From the NCBI GenBank assembly GCA_002338255.1, contig DDHX01000034.1, positions 23,488 through 29,476 on the forward strand: 5,989 nt of DNA, read 5' to 3'. The position numbers were made by a program, and so were the translations under genes. Under the pieces are notes generated by a model. It made no database searches. It was not told where the DNA came from and worked only from the letters and a program-made list of their open reading frames with translations. The stretch comes from Ruminococcaceae bacterium UBA1865 (GTDB lineage Bacteria > Bacillota > Clostridia > Oscillospirales > Acutalibacteraceae). Every line of letters starts with the position of its first letter. Position 1 is the first letter of the stretch. This document shows, in pieces, positions 1-5,981 of the stretch.

Positions 1-3000
1 GGCGCACAAAGGTCTTTTGAGGCTTTAATTCCGATAATTCCTGCTCAAGCTCCCGCTGCTCATCGTTCAGATCGTTCCATTCGTCGTCACGCTCCACGGA
101 GAAAATAACGCCCGCGTTCCAATCCTTTTCATTCTGTTCAAGCTGGCGGTTTACTTCTTCCAGCTGGGTTTGGGCAGCAGCATAATCCTCGTTAGGAATG
201 GGATACGTCACAGCTTCCTTAAATGCAGTGCCGTCTTCCGTTGTCATGCCCCATTCGATTTCCGTGTTCGGGAACTGCTCTTGTAGATAACGGATCATCT
301 TTGTTCCGATTCCCTGACGGCGGAATTGTTCCAAAACCTCAATGTTGCCGATATACGGCGCGTCCTGATAGACGCTGTAAGAAATCATGCCAACGGTCAA
401 ATCGTCCTGAACCGCTTGCAGCCGCATATCAATCTGCCCGTTGTGGGCGTCCAATGATTCATCCAGAATGCTGATTTGTGAAAGAATATCGGAAGGGCCT
501 TCTTGAGCAGGAGATATCGACAGCTCTTCGGCAAGGGTATCCAAATAACGCTCATCATCAATGAGCCTGCGGACTGCGGCGGCAGCTTTTACCCATGTGA
601 CATGAGTTTCCTGCTGTTCTCCGTTCTCATCCGTCCAGTCGTAGGAAATGCCATTCGAGCCGAAATTGACAAAATGGATGCCATGCTGACCCACCGTGCC
701 GCCGCCGATACCGTATTCCTTTTTCAGAAAGGAAGCGAAAGCAGAACCGGTGGGATTAGTTTGTGCAAATTCATAGATGCGCTGCTTACCGCCGGCAAAA
801 GTTGTGCCTTGCTCTCCGATCAGAAATTCAAGCTGCTCATCCTCTTTGCTTTTTGGCGTAATGCCAAATAGTGTAAGCTGTTCATTGGCAGCGGCGGTAA
901 CGACCGGTTCCTCTTGTTTCTGCTCTGTCTGTTCGGAGAAGTCGATTTCTACATCCTCGTCATTTTGCAGGGCAATCGCACGAACTGGCTTATATCCCTG
1001 ATTTTCAATGTTGTGAAGCCAGTCCGATAAGAAAGAATTGAGGTCTTTTTGCAATTTGGCATTCACGCTGGTTCCGGCGTAAACTTCCTGATAAATACCC
1101 ATGCTGCTGAGTTCATAGGAAACCGCCTGTATCGTTTCCTCATCCGTATTAAGCTCAATCACCATATCGGGATCGCGCATCAGGTCGCCGTTCTGCGTAA
1201 AGGTGTGCATAATGCTGACCTGATTGCCGCCGAGCCGTTCCACCGACAAGGGTTCAAAGCCTTCTGATTCCAGCCTCAGATAATGGTATTCAACGCTGAC
1301 AATCTGAGGAAACAGCCGGGCAAAGGTTCCGTAGTTACGGTGAACGGTAGTGTTTTTTCGTTCGGCTTTCGGCTGTCCCATCCGCTCAATCTTTGCGACC
1401 AATTTTACAAAATCCGTGTAGGTTTTCTCAAACACATAGTCCAAAAGGCGTTCCCGGAAGCCTGAATCAGCGGTATAAACCTGATGAAGATGAGCATTTT
1501 CACTCACTGGCAGGGAGTTCAGAATTCTGTCAATGGCAGCGGCACACTCCATTCTTGCTTTCTGGCCATCTGCAAAACCCTTACGGGCATCGAGATAGGC
1601 TTCATCAAACAGCACATGGCTGACAAAGAGCGGGGAATATTCAAGAAATACATCGTCAGCGTTAGGACTGTCAAACAGCTTTCCCTCCTCATCCTCCATT
1701 GCGTCAGCCTGTTCAAAGACGGAGACTGTTTCCAGCACTGCACTAAGCTCCGTATCTTCAAACGCCTGTGCATCTGCGGCTAAAGCCTTCTGATAATCCG
1801 GAATTTCCATTTCCTGAACCTCATCTGGAATATTGAAATCTCCGATGAGATCCGGCTCCTGTTCGGGAATCTCTGGGTAATCGCCGTCCTTCATCATTGC
1901 TTCAATGATATTGGCTATCGTGGACCAGGGCATATAGGTATAACCGCTGCCAAAGTAAAAGGACATTCCGTCTGTTCCATGAAGCTGTGTACGACACAAC
2001 ACATCGTCCTGATATTCCACATCGCCGTAGGCACTGTAAATCACGCTCAGTGATTCCGCTTTTTGTTCCAGAGTAAGACCGCCCTGCACAAACAATCCCC
2101 AAATTTCCCGATACATTTCAGGCGGGTACATATCTGTGCTTGTCAGGATACGCTCGTAATAACGGCGTATTTCTTCGTCAGTAAGCGCCGATTGTTCCGG
2201 CTGATTTTCAGCTACAGCCTTATCGTTGGCCGAAACGCCTTCCTCAAATGGAAGCGGAATCAGGGTGTCAGACAGCCGATCCTGCCAGCGTGACTGTATA
2301 TCAGACATATATGGCACAAAAAAAGAGCCATCTTTCGATGACCCTTTCTCCATATTTCCGACAGGCGGGGAACTTACCTCGGTTTCAGTACCAGCTCGTG
2401 GAGGACGATTTCCTCTGCCGATCTCCGCAGGCTGTTCAGATGACGTGTCCTCTCCAACGTATCTTCGGTATCCGGTATCGGCTCCTTCTCCAGCATCTGC
2501 TGTGTGATGGTTTCGATCTTCTCTAAGGCTTCCGTGTTGACCCTGTGCATTTTCTCCATCAGAGTGCCATCCATTTTCAAAGTCATAAACCGCTGCGGAT
2601 GGTTTTCCTTGAGGTATTCCATCGCCATCCTGCCGTACCGGCCGAGGGGCTGATCGCTCTCCCTGTCGTTGGAAATTTGAATGTCCGGGAGCATTACTCC
2701 GTCTTTCTTGGTGTAAGTCAGTTCCACCAATGGTTTTTTCATGATTTTCCGTCCTTTCTCTGTTAATTATTTTTATGGTTCTTTCCATTTCAAGAAGGAT
2801 ATTTTTTGAGATTGAAGTGACGGCATTGCCGAGTCGCCCTACGAGCGGAAGCGTATTAAAATGGCTGATCGTTGCCATGCCGTTCCCCATTGGCAATTCA
2901 TCGTCTGGGAGATGACAGCGTTTTCCAATATAATATGTCACACTGTCTGTGAGCAGTTCTATGAACTGCGCTTCAAAACCGCCTTCTGGAAGCTCTAAAA

Positions 3001-3490
3001 ACAGGTGACCGTCAATGTCGGCGCTCAAATCCTGCAAATAGGTTTCATAGTGATCCGCAGCCGCCTCGGCAGAGAGAACGTACAGCAACTCGTTAAAACT
3101 CTTAACTTCAAAGCCGTGGGAGACGGTAAGACGCTGTGCAATTTCCACTTTCATATTCTCTGCGAGCTGCCAGTTGGTTGGCTGGATTTCTCTGCCGTTG
3201 GTTTGAGAGATATCGAAAAAATATTTTAGCGTCAGCTTTGCATTTTCATACTCACAGACTGCCAAACCTTTTTCATTCTTATTGACATACCGGCCAGCCT
3301 GATTCCACTGCTTGGTGGTGGCAAGCATCGTAACGTCAGGATTTTGGGCATAGACCAGCAGGATATTATCAAACGGATGTTTAAAAAACTGCGCTCCGAA
3401 GGACATATAATCACGCCAGCTGCTTTCATTTCGGGTAATATGCGGAGCGATGGTTTCATAGATCGTCCGCAGCCTTTCATCCTTTCTCAA
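1..3490 (-). CDS. Giant multidomain protein of a conjugative element (ArdC-like N-terminus, disordered linker, GNAT-like segment); C-terminus outside the window
   Basis: The frame is open for 1163 codons without a stop and continues past the left edge. TTG (3490-3488) is the start because GGAGG lies 7 bases upstream, an in-frame TGA sits at 3508-3506, and the next in-frame Met is residue 29. Residues about 24-95 resemble the ArdC-like N-terminus of giant SNF2-helicase/methylase proteins of Clostridia elements (LLVYAQNPD, then VNKNEKGLAV). Residues 100-247 continue that similarity. Residues 250-372 are a polar linker, poor in hydrophobics, that overlaps tnpV. Residues 438-535 are an unassigned module. 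Residues 618-700 weakly resemble DUF3849. Residues 718-780 contain FEPLSVE and QNGDLMRDPDM, possibly DUF6908. Residues 885-985 (EYGIGGG) match a module recurring in these giants. Residues about 1017-1095 look like a GNAT fold (RRQGIGTKM), followed by an acidic coiled-coil-like stretch. Family names are from memory. A helicase or methylase body is expected further left but is not seen, so the function is inferred. Confidence 0.88.
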   Translation of the reverse strand, partial: MRKDERLRTIYETIAPHITRNESSWRDYMSFGAQFFKHPFDNILLVYAQNPDVTMLATTKQWNQAGRYVNKNEKGLAVCEYENAKLTLKYFFDISQTNGREIQPTNWQLAENMKVEIAQRLTVSHGFEVKSFNELLYVLSAEAAADHYETYLQDLSADIDGHLFLELPEGGFEAQFIELLTDSVTYYIGKRCHLPDDELPMGNGMATISHFNTLPLVGRLGNAVTSISKNILLEMERTIKIINRERTENHEKTIGGTDLHQERRSNAPGHSNFQRQGERSAPRPVRQDGDGIPQGKPSAAVYDFENGWHSDGENAQGQHGSLREDRNHHTADAGEGADTGYRRYVGEDTSSEQPAEIGRGNRPPRAGTETEVSSPPVGNMEKGSSKDGSFFVPYMSDIQSRWQDRLSDTLIPLPFEEGVSANDKAVAENQPEQSALTDEEIRRYYERILTSTDMYPPEMYREIWGLFVQGGLTLEQKAESLSVIYSAYGDVEYQDDVLCRTQLHGTDGMSFYFGSGYTYMPWSTIANIIEAMMKDGDYPEIPEQEPDLIGDFNIPDEVQEMEIPDYQKALAADAQAFEDTELSAVLETVSVFEQADAMEDEEGKLFDSPNADDVFLEYSPLFVSHVLFDEAYLDARKGFADGQKARMECAAAIDRILNSLPVSENAHLHQVYTADSGFRERLLDYVFEKTYTDFVKLVAKIERMGQPKAERKNTTVHRNYGTFARLFPQIVSVEYHYLRLESEGFEPLSVERLGGNQVSIMHTFTQNGDLMRDPDMVIELNTDEETIQAVSYELSSMGIYQEVYAGTSVNAKLQKDLNSFLSDWLHNIENQGYKPVRAIALQNDEDVEIDFSEQTEQKQEEPVVTAAANEQLTLFGITPKSKEDEQLEFLIGEQGTTFAGGKQRIYEFAQTNPTGSAFASFLKKEYGIGGGTVGQHGIHFVNFGSNGISYDWTDENGEQQETHVTWVKAAAAVRRLIDDERYLDTLAEELSISPAQEGPSDILSQISILDESLDAHNGQIDMRLQAVQDDLTVGMISYSVYQDAPYIGNIEVLEQFRRQGIGTKMIRYLQEQFPNTEIEWGMTTEDGTAFKEAVTYPIPNEDYAAAQTQLEEVNRQLEQNEKDWNAGVIFSVERDDEWNDLNDEQRELEQELSELKPQKTFVR
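2318..2347 (-). terminator. Intrinsic-terminator-like hairpin after tnpV, inside the giant gene
   Basis: In minus-strand RNA, GGGTCATC (2344-2337) pairs with GATGGCTC (2332-2325) around a GAAA tetraloop (2336-2333). All 8 positions pair, two of them as G-U, and the stem is followed directly by seven T (2324-2318). Three A before the stem can pair with the first three T. The hairpin begins 26 bases after the tnpV stop. It lies within codons of the giant gene (about residues 381-391), so translating ribosomes would be expected to mask it. Confidence 0.6.
2374..2742 (-). CDS. tnpV: TnpV-family transposon protein, nested in the giant gene in the +1 frame
   Basis: This 122-residue protein matches the TnpV family, named after a gene of the clostridial transposon Tn4451, in length and layout. 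It has an N-terminal LTYTKKDGVMLPDI (residues 8-21), then PLGRYGRM and YLKENH (about 32-47), a central helical part, and a C-terminal MN/LNS-R-AEEIVLHEL segment (about 104-118). The role of TnpV is not firmly established; an accessory, possibly DNA-binding role in transposition has been suggested. The ATG has AAAGGA 9 bases upstream (2757-2752), and a terminator-like hairpin follows the stop. The whole gene lies inside the giant frame, offset by +1, so every base is used twice. That both frames look authentic is unusual. If only one is translated, the match to a known family supports tnpV, whereas the uninterrupted flanks support the giant gene. Confidence 0.78.
   Translation of the reverse strand: MKKPLVELTYTKKDGVMLPDIQISNDRESDQPLGRYGRMAMEYLKENHPQRFMTLKMDGTLMEKMHRVNTEALEKIETITQQMLEKEPIPDTEDTLERTRHLNSLRRSAEEIVLHELVLKPR
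2752..2757 (-). promoter_or_regulatory. Ribosome binding site of tnpV
   Basis: AAAGGA lies 9 bases before the tnpV ATG. It is placed within codons of the giant gene, which supports separate translation of the nested gene. Confidence 0.5.
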
Positions 3491-3497
3491 CTTATCA

Positions 3498-3502
3498 CCT
3501 CC
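3498..3502 (-). promoter_or_regulatory. Ribosome binding site that fixes the TTG start of the giant gene
   Basis: A perfect GGAGG stands 7 bases before TTG (3490-3488). The in-frame TGA at 3508-3506 leaves no ATG or GTG between it and this TTG, so the start choice is well constrained. Confidence 0.8.
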
Positions 3503-3533
3503 AAGTCATGGCTAGATTTTCTTGTGTCAGTGG

Positions 3534-3887
3534 TCAGACGGTCGCTTTTCTTTCATCAGGGGCAAAGGCAGGCTTTCTTAAGCCTGCCCACTCCGGTACA
3601 TGGTCGATGATTTCCTTGACGCAGCCGATGGTCAGGGAGTTTGAGGACACTCCGATATTGAAATGTTCCTCGGTACACTCCGCACATTCAAATATCTTGA
3701 AGAAATTCGCCGTAAAAACAATCACCTGATACTGCGTCGAAATGATACTTTTATCCTTGTAAGGGGTTGATTCAAAACGGGTGACTGAGATGATTTCAAA
3801 ACTGCCAAACCATTTATCATAATCGCTGACCTTTTCTTCCACTGCTTTTTGGAGAATCGCGGGGCAGTCCGATAATTTAATATTCAT
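3534..3887 (-). CDS. Small protein of unknown function between parB and the giant gene
   Basis: 117 residues, predicted cytosolic, with no signal peptide or membrane segment. I chose the ATG at 3887-3885, which begins one base after the parB stop. The protein then opens MNIKLSDCPAILQKAVEEKV. A start 75 bases upstream inside parB has no ribosome binding site and adds residues that look like a shadow of the parB tail. The ribosome binding site of the chosen start is weak (AAGAG), consistent with translational coupling to parB. Visible features are a KWFGSFEI segment (25-32), a hydrophobic strand-rich middle (YQVIVFTANFFKIF, 53-66), a CAEC motif (68-71) and a further Cys at 89. The CxxC could bind metal or form a disulfide, but two Cys alone do not show this. 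Similar small genes occur beside parB in Clostridia elements, perhaps DUF6329, which I cannot confirm. The position suggests a role in element maintenance. Confidence 0.72.
   Translation of the reverse strand: MNIKLSDCPAILQKAVEEKVSDYDKWFGSFEIISVTRFESTPYKDKSIISTQYQVIVFTANFFKIFECAECTEEHFNIGVSSNSLTIGCVKEIIDHVPEWAGLRKPAFAPDERKATV
3567..3588. repeat. Perfect 9-bp inverted repeat near the 3' end of the small gene
   Basis: GGCAGGCTT (3567-3575) and AAGCCTGCC (3580-3588) are separated by 4 bases. The minus-strand RNA hairpin is GC-rich and followed by only TTTG, so it is a weak terminator at best. It lies about 30 bases before the stop of the small gene and about 75 bases before the giant gene's start, where it could affect read-through or mRNA stability. 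Confidence 0.55.
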
Positions 3888-3888
3888 G

Positions 3889-4917
3889 CTACTCGGCTCT
3901 TTTCTCTGACTTGTGGGAAAAATATGCTTCCAGTGCTTCATCAATGACACGTTCGATTTCACTTGGTTTGGTATCGGCGGGGAAATACTTGGAATAGGTT
4001 TTGTGCTTGATTTTCACAGGCGGCGGGGTGATACTTTTAGGTTTTTTGTTTTTCTCACCGGAAAGGATTTGATAAACAAGTTTACTGTTCAGCCTACCAG
4101 AGTAGCTTCGTAGAAGATTAGATTTTTTCATATCCACCTTAAATTCGTTTTCCAACAGGACGGCTTCAACCATCTGCTGTTCCGCTCCGGGGATATAAGA
4201 AAGATCGACTGCTGGATAGATACCAATTCCGGCGTCATCAACTCGTCGTTTCAATTCAAGTACAAGTTGATCAATTCGCAATAAACGGGCAACGGTATTT
4301 TTGGATAAGCCATATTCTGCACCCAATTTTTCATTACTTCTCAACTTCGACCCTAATAGGGACGAAGTTGAATTTTCGTTGATACAATGTGGGTTTTCAA
4401 GCATTTTTAGCTCCGTAATAATGTCGTTCCGCTTGCCCTGACTAAACATTTTTGAGTACCGGAGCGCAAGCACCGCCGCCTTTTCTGACGGCAGCATATC
4501 CGCAAAGGATCGCTGTAGCACATTGGTTTCTACCACATAAATCAGGGCATCTTCATCCGAAAGATTCTCCTTGACGATGCAGGGAAGCTCTTCACGCCCT
4601 CCGATATGGGCGGCGTTCATGCGGTTGTGACCGGACAGCATTTCATATTCACAGCCGTTTTCGTCCAATTCGATCTTGCGGACAATAGCAGGGATCAGTA
4701 CCCCGTTGGCCTTAACGCTTTCGACCATATCGTCAAGCCGTTCCCCGTCGTAAAGTCGGAATGGGTGATTTCTGAACATACGGATTTTAGCAATAGGAAT
4801 GGTGGTGATGCCGTTTTCCTGTTCCGTGATTTTCGTCTCTTTATGCTGTTCCGTAAATTCAGCGTCCAACCGGAGAAGATCATCAATGGACTTGATTTTG
4901 GGGTTAATCTTTGGCAT
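3889..4917 (-). CDS. parB: ParB-like partition / DNA-binding protein
   Basis: 342 residues. The N-terminal ParB/Srx-type domain (about 37-135) shows IPIAKIRMFRNHPFRLYDGE, a GVLIPAIVR strand at 72-80, the GHNR box at 96-99 (equivalent to the family's GxRR nucleotide-binding motif) and ETNVLQR at 130-136. A helix-turn-helix follows at about 196-216 (LGAEYGLSKNTVARLLRID), then a helical part and a basic linker around 287-310 leading to a C-terminal helix likely used for dimerisation. Chromosomal ParB proteins bind parS sites and CTP and load with ParA; element-borne ParBs of this type are thought to stabilise the excised element or regulate its genes. The ATG overlaps the end of parA by 14 bases and has GGAGGT 8 bases upstream (4931-4926), indicating coupled translation. 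I see no parS-like 16-bp palindrome in the window, so the target site is unknown. Confidence 0.93.
   Translation of the reverse strand: MPKINPKIKSIDDLLRLDAEFTEQHKETKITEQENGITTIPIAKIRMFRNHPFRLYDGERLDDMVESVKANGVLIPAIVRKIELDENGCEYEMLSGHNRMNAAHIGGREELPCIVKENLSDEDALIYVVETNVLQRSFADMLPSEKAAVLALRYSKMFSQGKRNDIITELKMLENPHCINENSTSSLLGSKLRSNEKLGAEYGLSKNTVARLLRIDQLVLELKRRVDDAGIGIYPAVDLSYIPGAEQQMVEAVLLENEFKVDMKKSNLLRSYSGRLNSKLVYQILSGEKNKKPKSITPPPVKIKHKTYSKYFPADTKPSEIERVIDEALEAYFSHKSEKRAE
4341..4371. repeat. Inverted repeat with hairpin potential within parB
   Basis: TCAACTTCG (4341-4349) pairs with CGAAGTTGA (4363-4371). After one A-A mismatch, CCCT pairs with AGGG, closing a 3-base loop. This gives 13 base pairs in 31 bases. 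It encodes residues about 183-193 of ParB (STSSLLGSKLR), just before the helix-turn-helix. It may be chance constrained by coding, an mRNA structure, or a binding site for ParB itself. Confidence 0.5.
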
Positions 4918-5692
4918 TTACAAGCACCTCCCTCGCCAGTTCCATATATGCCTGCCCCGCGGGGCATTTCTTATCGTACTCCAAAACACTCAACCCGCAG
5001 CAGTTGGCTTCACCAACTTTGACCGTAGTAGGAATTTGGCTGTCAAATATCCTCATACCGCTGCGGTAAGCCGCATCCACCTGACTGCTGATCTCCTTAT
5101 ACAGGTTGGTACGCTTATCGCACATAGTAAGCAAAATGCCTCCAAACTGTATTTTCGGATTCAACCGCCGCTTGATTTTCAGGATGGTTTTGGTAAGCTC
5201 CTGCAATCCCATGACTGCCAGCAATTGAGGGTTGACGGGAATCATCACTTCATCTGCCGCTGTAAGGGCGCTGATAGTCAGCGTACCAAGGGACGGACAG
5301 GTATCCACCAAGATGTAATCATAATCCTCACGCAAGGATTCAAGCAGGTTGGAAAACAGATGCTCGCTTCCCATTTCGAGCCGCAGATTGGCGTCAACTA
5401 CCGATAGCTGTATGCTTGAGGGAATCAGGTCAACCTTTCCAATGGAACGGACAAAATTTTCCTTCGGAGGAAGTGCCACATCATCAAGCATTTTGGTCAT
5501 GAGGGTTGCTGTGGTATGGTCAAGTTCGTTTGGATTTTCAATACCAAAACAGGTGGTGAGATTGAATTGAGGGTCAAAGTCCACGGCAAGGACGCGCTTT
5601 CCCAATTCCGTGATGGAATGGGAAAGATTGCGGACCGTGCTCGTTTTTGCAACGCCTCCTTTTTGGTTTGCAACCACTATGATTTTGCACAT
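4904..5692 (-). CDS. parA: ParA-family partition ATPase
   Basis: 262 residues, the usual size of a small (type Ib-like or Soj-like) ParA without an N-terminal helix-turn-helix. The deviant Walker A motif is KGGVAKTS (11-18), with Ala where most relatives have Gly. Walker A' is VDFDPQ (37-42) and Walker B is ILVDT (127-131), followed by CPSLG. The C-terminal segment IPTTVKVGEA (220-229) and SVLEYDKKCPAGQAY are typical of Soj/ParA of Firmicutes elements. Such ATPases dimerise on ATP, coat the nucleoid non-specifically and move ParB-bound DNA; on an integrative element this would help keep the excised circle. The ATG has GGAGG (5708-5704) 11 bases upstream. parA is the first gene after a terminator, so a promoter is expected between about 5709 and 5742, but I cannot pick a convincing -10/-35 pair there. 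Confidence 0.95.
   Translation of the reverse strand: MCKIIVVANQKGGVAKTSTVRNLSHSITELGKRVLAVDFDPQFNLTTCFGIENPNELDHTTATLMTKMLDDVALPPKENFVRSIGKVDLIPSSIQLSVVDANLRLEMGSEHLFSNLLESLREDYDYILVDTCPSLGTLTISALTAADEVMIPVNPQLLAVMGLQELTKTILKIKRRLNPKIQFGGILLTMCDKRTNLYKEISSQVDAAYRSGMRIFDSQIPTTVKVGEANCCGLSVLEYDKKCPAGQAYMELAREVLVNAKD
4926..4931 (-). promoter_or_regulatory. Ribosome binding site of parB inside the end of parA
   Basis: GGAGGT lies 8 bases before the parB ATG and within the last codons of parA, which supports the overlapping start at 4917. Confidence 0.75.
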
Positions 5693-5703
5693 ATAAGGCT
5701 GAA

Positions 5704-5708
5704 CCTCC
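5704..5708 (-). promoter_or_regulatory. Ribosome binding site of parA
   Basis: GGAGG stands 11 bases before the parA ATG (5692). The spacing is slightly long, but no better start is available because the protein begins directly with the conserved IIVVANQKGGV strand and P-loop. Confidence 0.7.
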
Positions 5709-5742
5709 TTTGTTTTATTAATGATTCCCTGAAAAAGGACAT

Positions 5743-5797
5743 AAAAAATTGGACTAAATTCAGACTCCTTGTTAAAAGGAACTCTAATTTAGTCCAA
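5743..5797 (-). terminator. Strong intrinsic terminator between the recombinase fragment and parA
   Basis: TTGGACTAAATT (5749-5760) is the exact complement of AATTTAGTCCAA (5786-5797). Inside it, AGA pairs with TCT and TCCTT pairs with AAGGA with small bulges, giving about 20 base pairs in total. On the minus strand the stem is followed directly by six T (5748-5743); on the plus strand no T-run follows, so it acts for minus-strand transcripts. It includes the last codons and stop of the recombinase fragment and would insulate parA from upstream transcription. Confidence 0.85.
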
Positions 5798-5981
5798 GTA
5801 TAACTCTATCTTCGGCATATATTCCGGCAAATTCGCAGTCATCAGCTCGTGATAGCAGATTTTCATAATAAGTTACCTGTGCCGCAAGACTGTGAAGTTG
5901 CTCGTCCTGCTGACTTGAAACACGGCAATACGCGGCGATGCGCTTACTCTTCTTTATTAGCGGTTTGGGTTGAAGTGTCAT
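5784..5981 (-). pseudogene. Truncated serine recombinase (N-terminal fragment of a resolvase/invertase-type site-specific recombinase)
   Basis: 65 codons whose first about 57 residues match the start of large serine recombinases of Clostridia elements. There is a basic leader, RIAAYCRVSS (14-23) with the presumed catalytic Ser22 and Arg20, then QDEQLHSLAAQVTYYENLL and EFAGIYAED. Intact relatives continue with DEGISGT-type residues and run to roughly 450-550 residues with a recombinase domain and zinc ribbon. Here the match stops after GIYAED, is replaced by RVILGLN, and the frame ends in the terminator stem. Most catalytic arginines and all DNA-binding parts are missing, so recombinase activity is very unlikely. 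AGGAG precedes the ATG by only 3 bases (5989-5985), so translation of a short peptide remains possible. The most likely origin is a deletion that fused the 5' end of the gene to the parA upstream region. Confidence 0.8.

Noticed and set aside
223..1783. Several plus-strand frames of 60-122 codons on the left side
   Set aside because: All lie opposite the 1163-codon giant frame, overlap one another, and have Cys/Ser/Arg-rich compositions typical of antisense translation.
1519..2102. Two short minus-strand frames (66 and 84 codons) in the left half
   Set aside because: They are out-of-register readings of the giant gene, with no start signals or recognisable motifs.
2351..2353. ATG as an independent start for the giant gene downstream of tnpV
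   Set aside because: No ribosome binding site precedes it and it lies next to the terminator-like stem. The same frame is open upstream to a TTG with perfect GGAGG, and the upstream residues have recognisable homology to giant proteins.
3232..3480. An 82-codon minus-strand frame starting MKGCGRSM
   Set aside because: It is an alternate frame of the giant gene's N-terminal coding. The giant frame has the GGAGG site and family resemblance, whereas this one has neither.
3497..3509. Mini-frame ATG ACT TGG AGG TGA just before the giant gene, a possible leader peptide
   Set aside because: It has no ribosome binding site of its own and its four codons contain the GGAGG of the next gene, so chance occurrence is the simplest reading.
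3888..3962. Extended N-terminus (25 extra residues) for the small gene after parB
   Set aside because: There is no ribosome binding site before the upstream ATG, and the extra residues fall within the parB C-terminal codons. The start one base after the parB stop fits better.
4799..5407. A 202-codon plus-strand frame opposite parA and the start of parB
   Set aside because: It runs antisense to two well-recognised genes, shows no family resemblance, and has no good ribosome binding site. It is a shadow of the conserved minus-strand coding.
5709..5742. A parA promoter between the terminator and the ribosome binding site
   Set aside because: The stretch is AT-rich with TTAATA-like words, but no -10/-35 pair with proper spacing stands out, so I did not list one.
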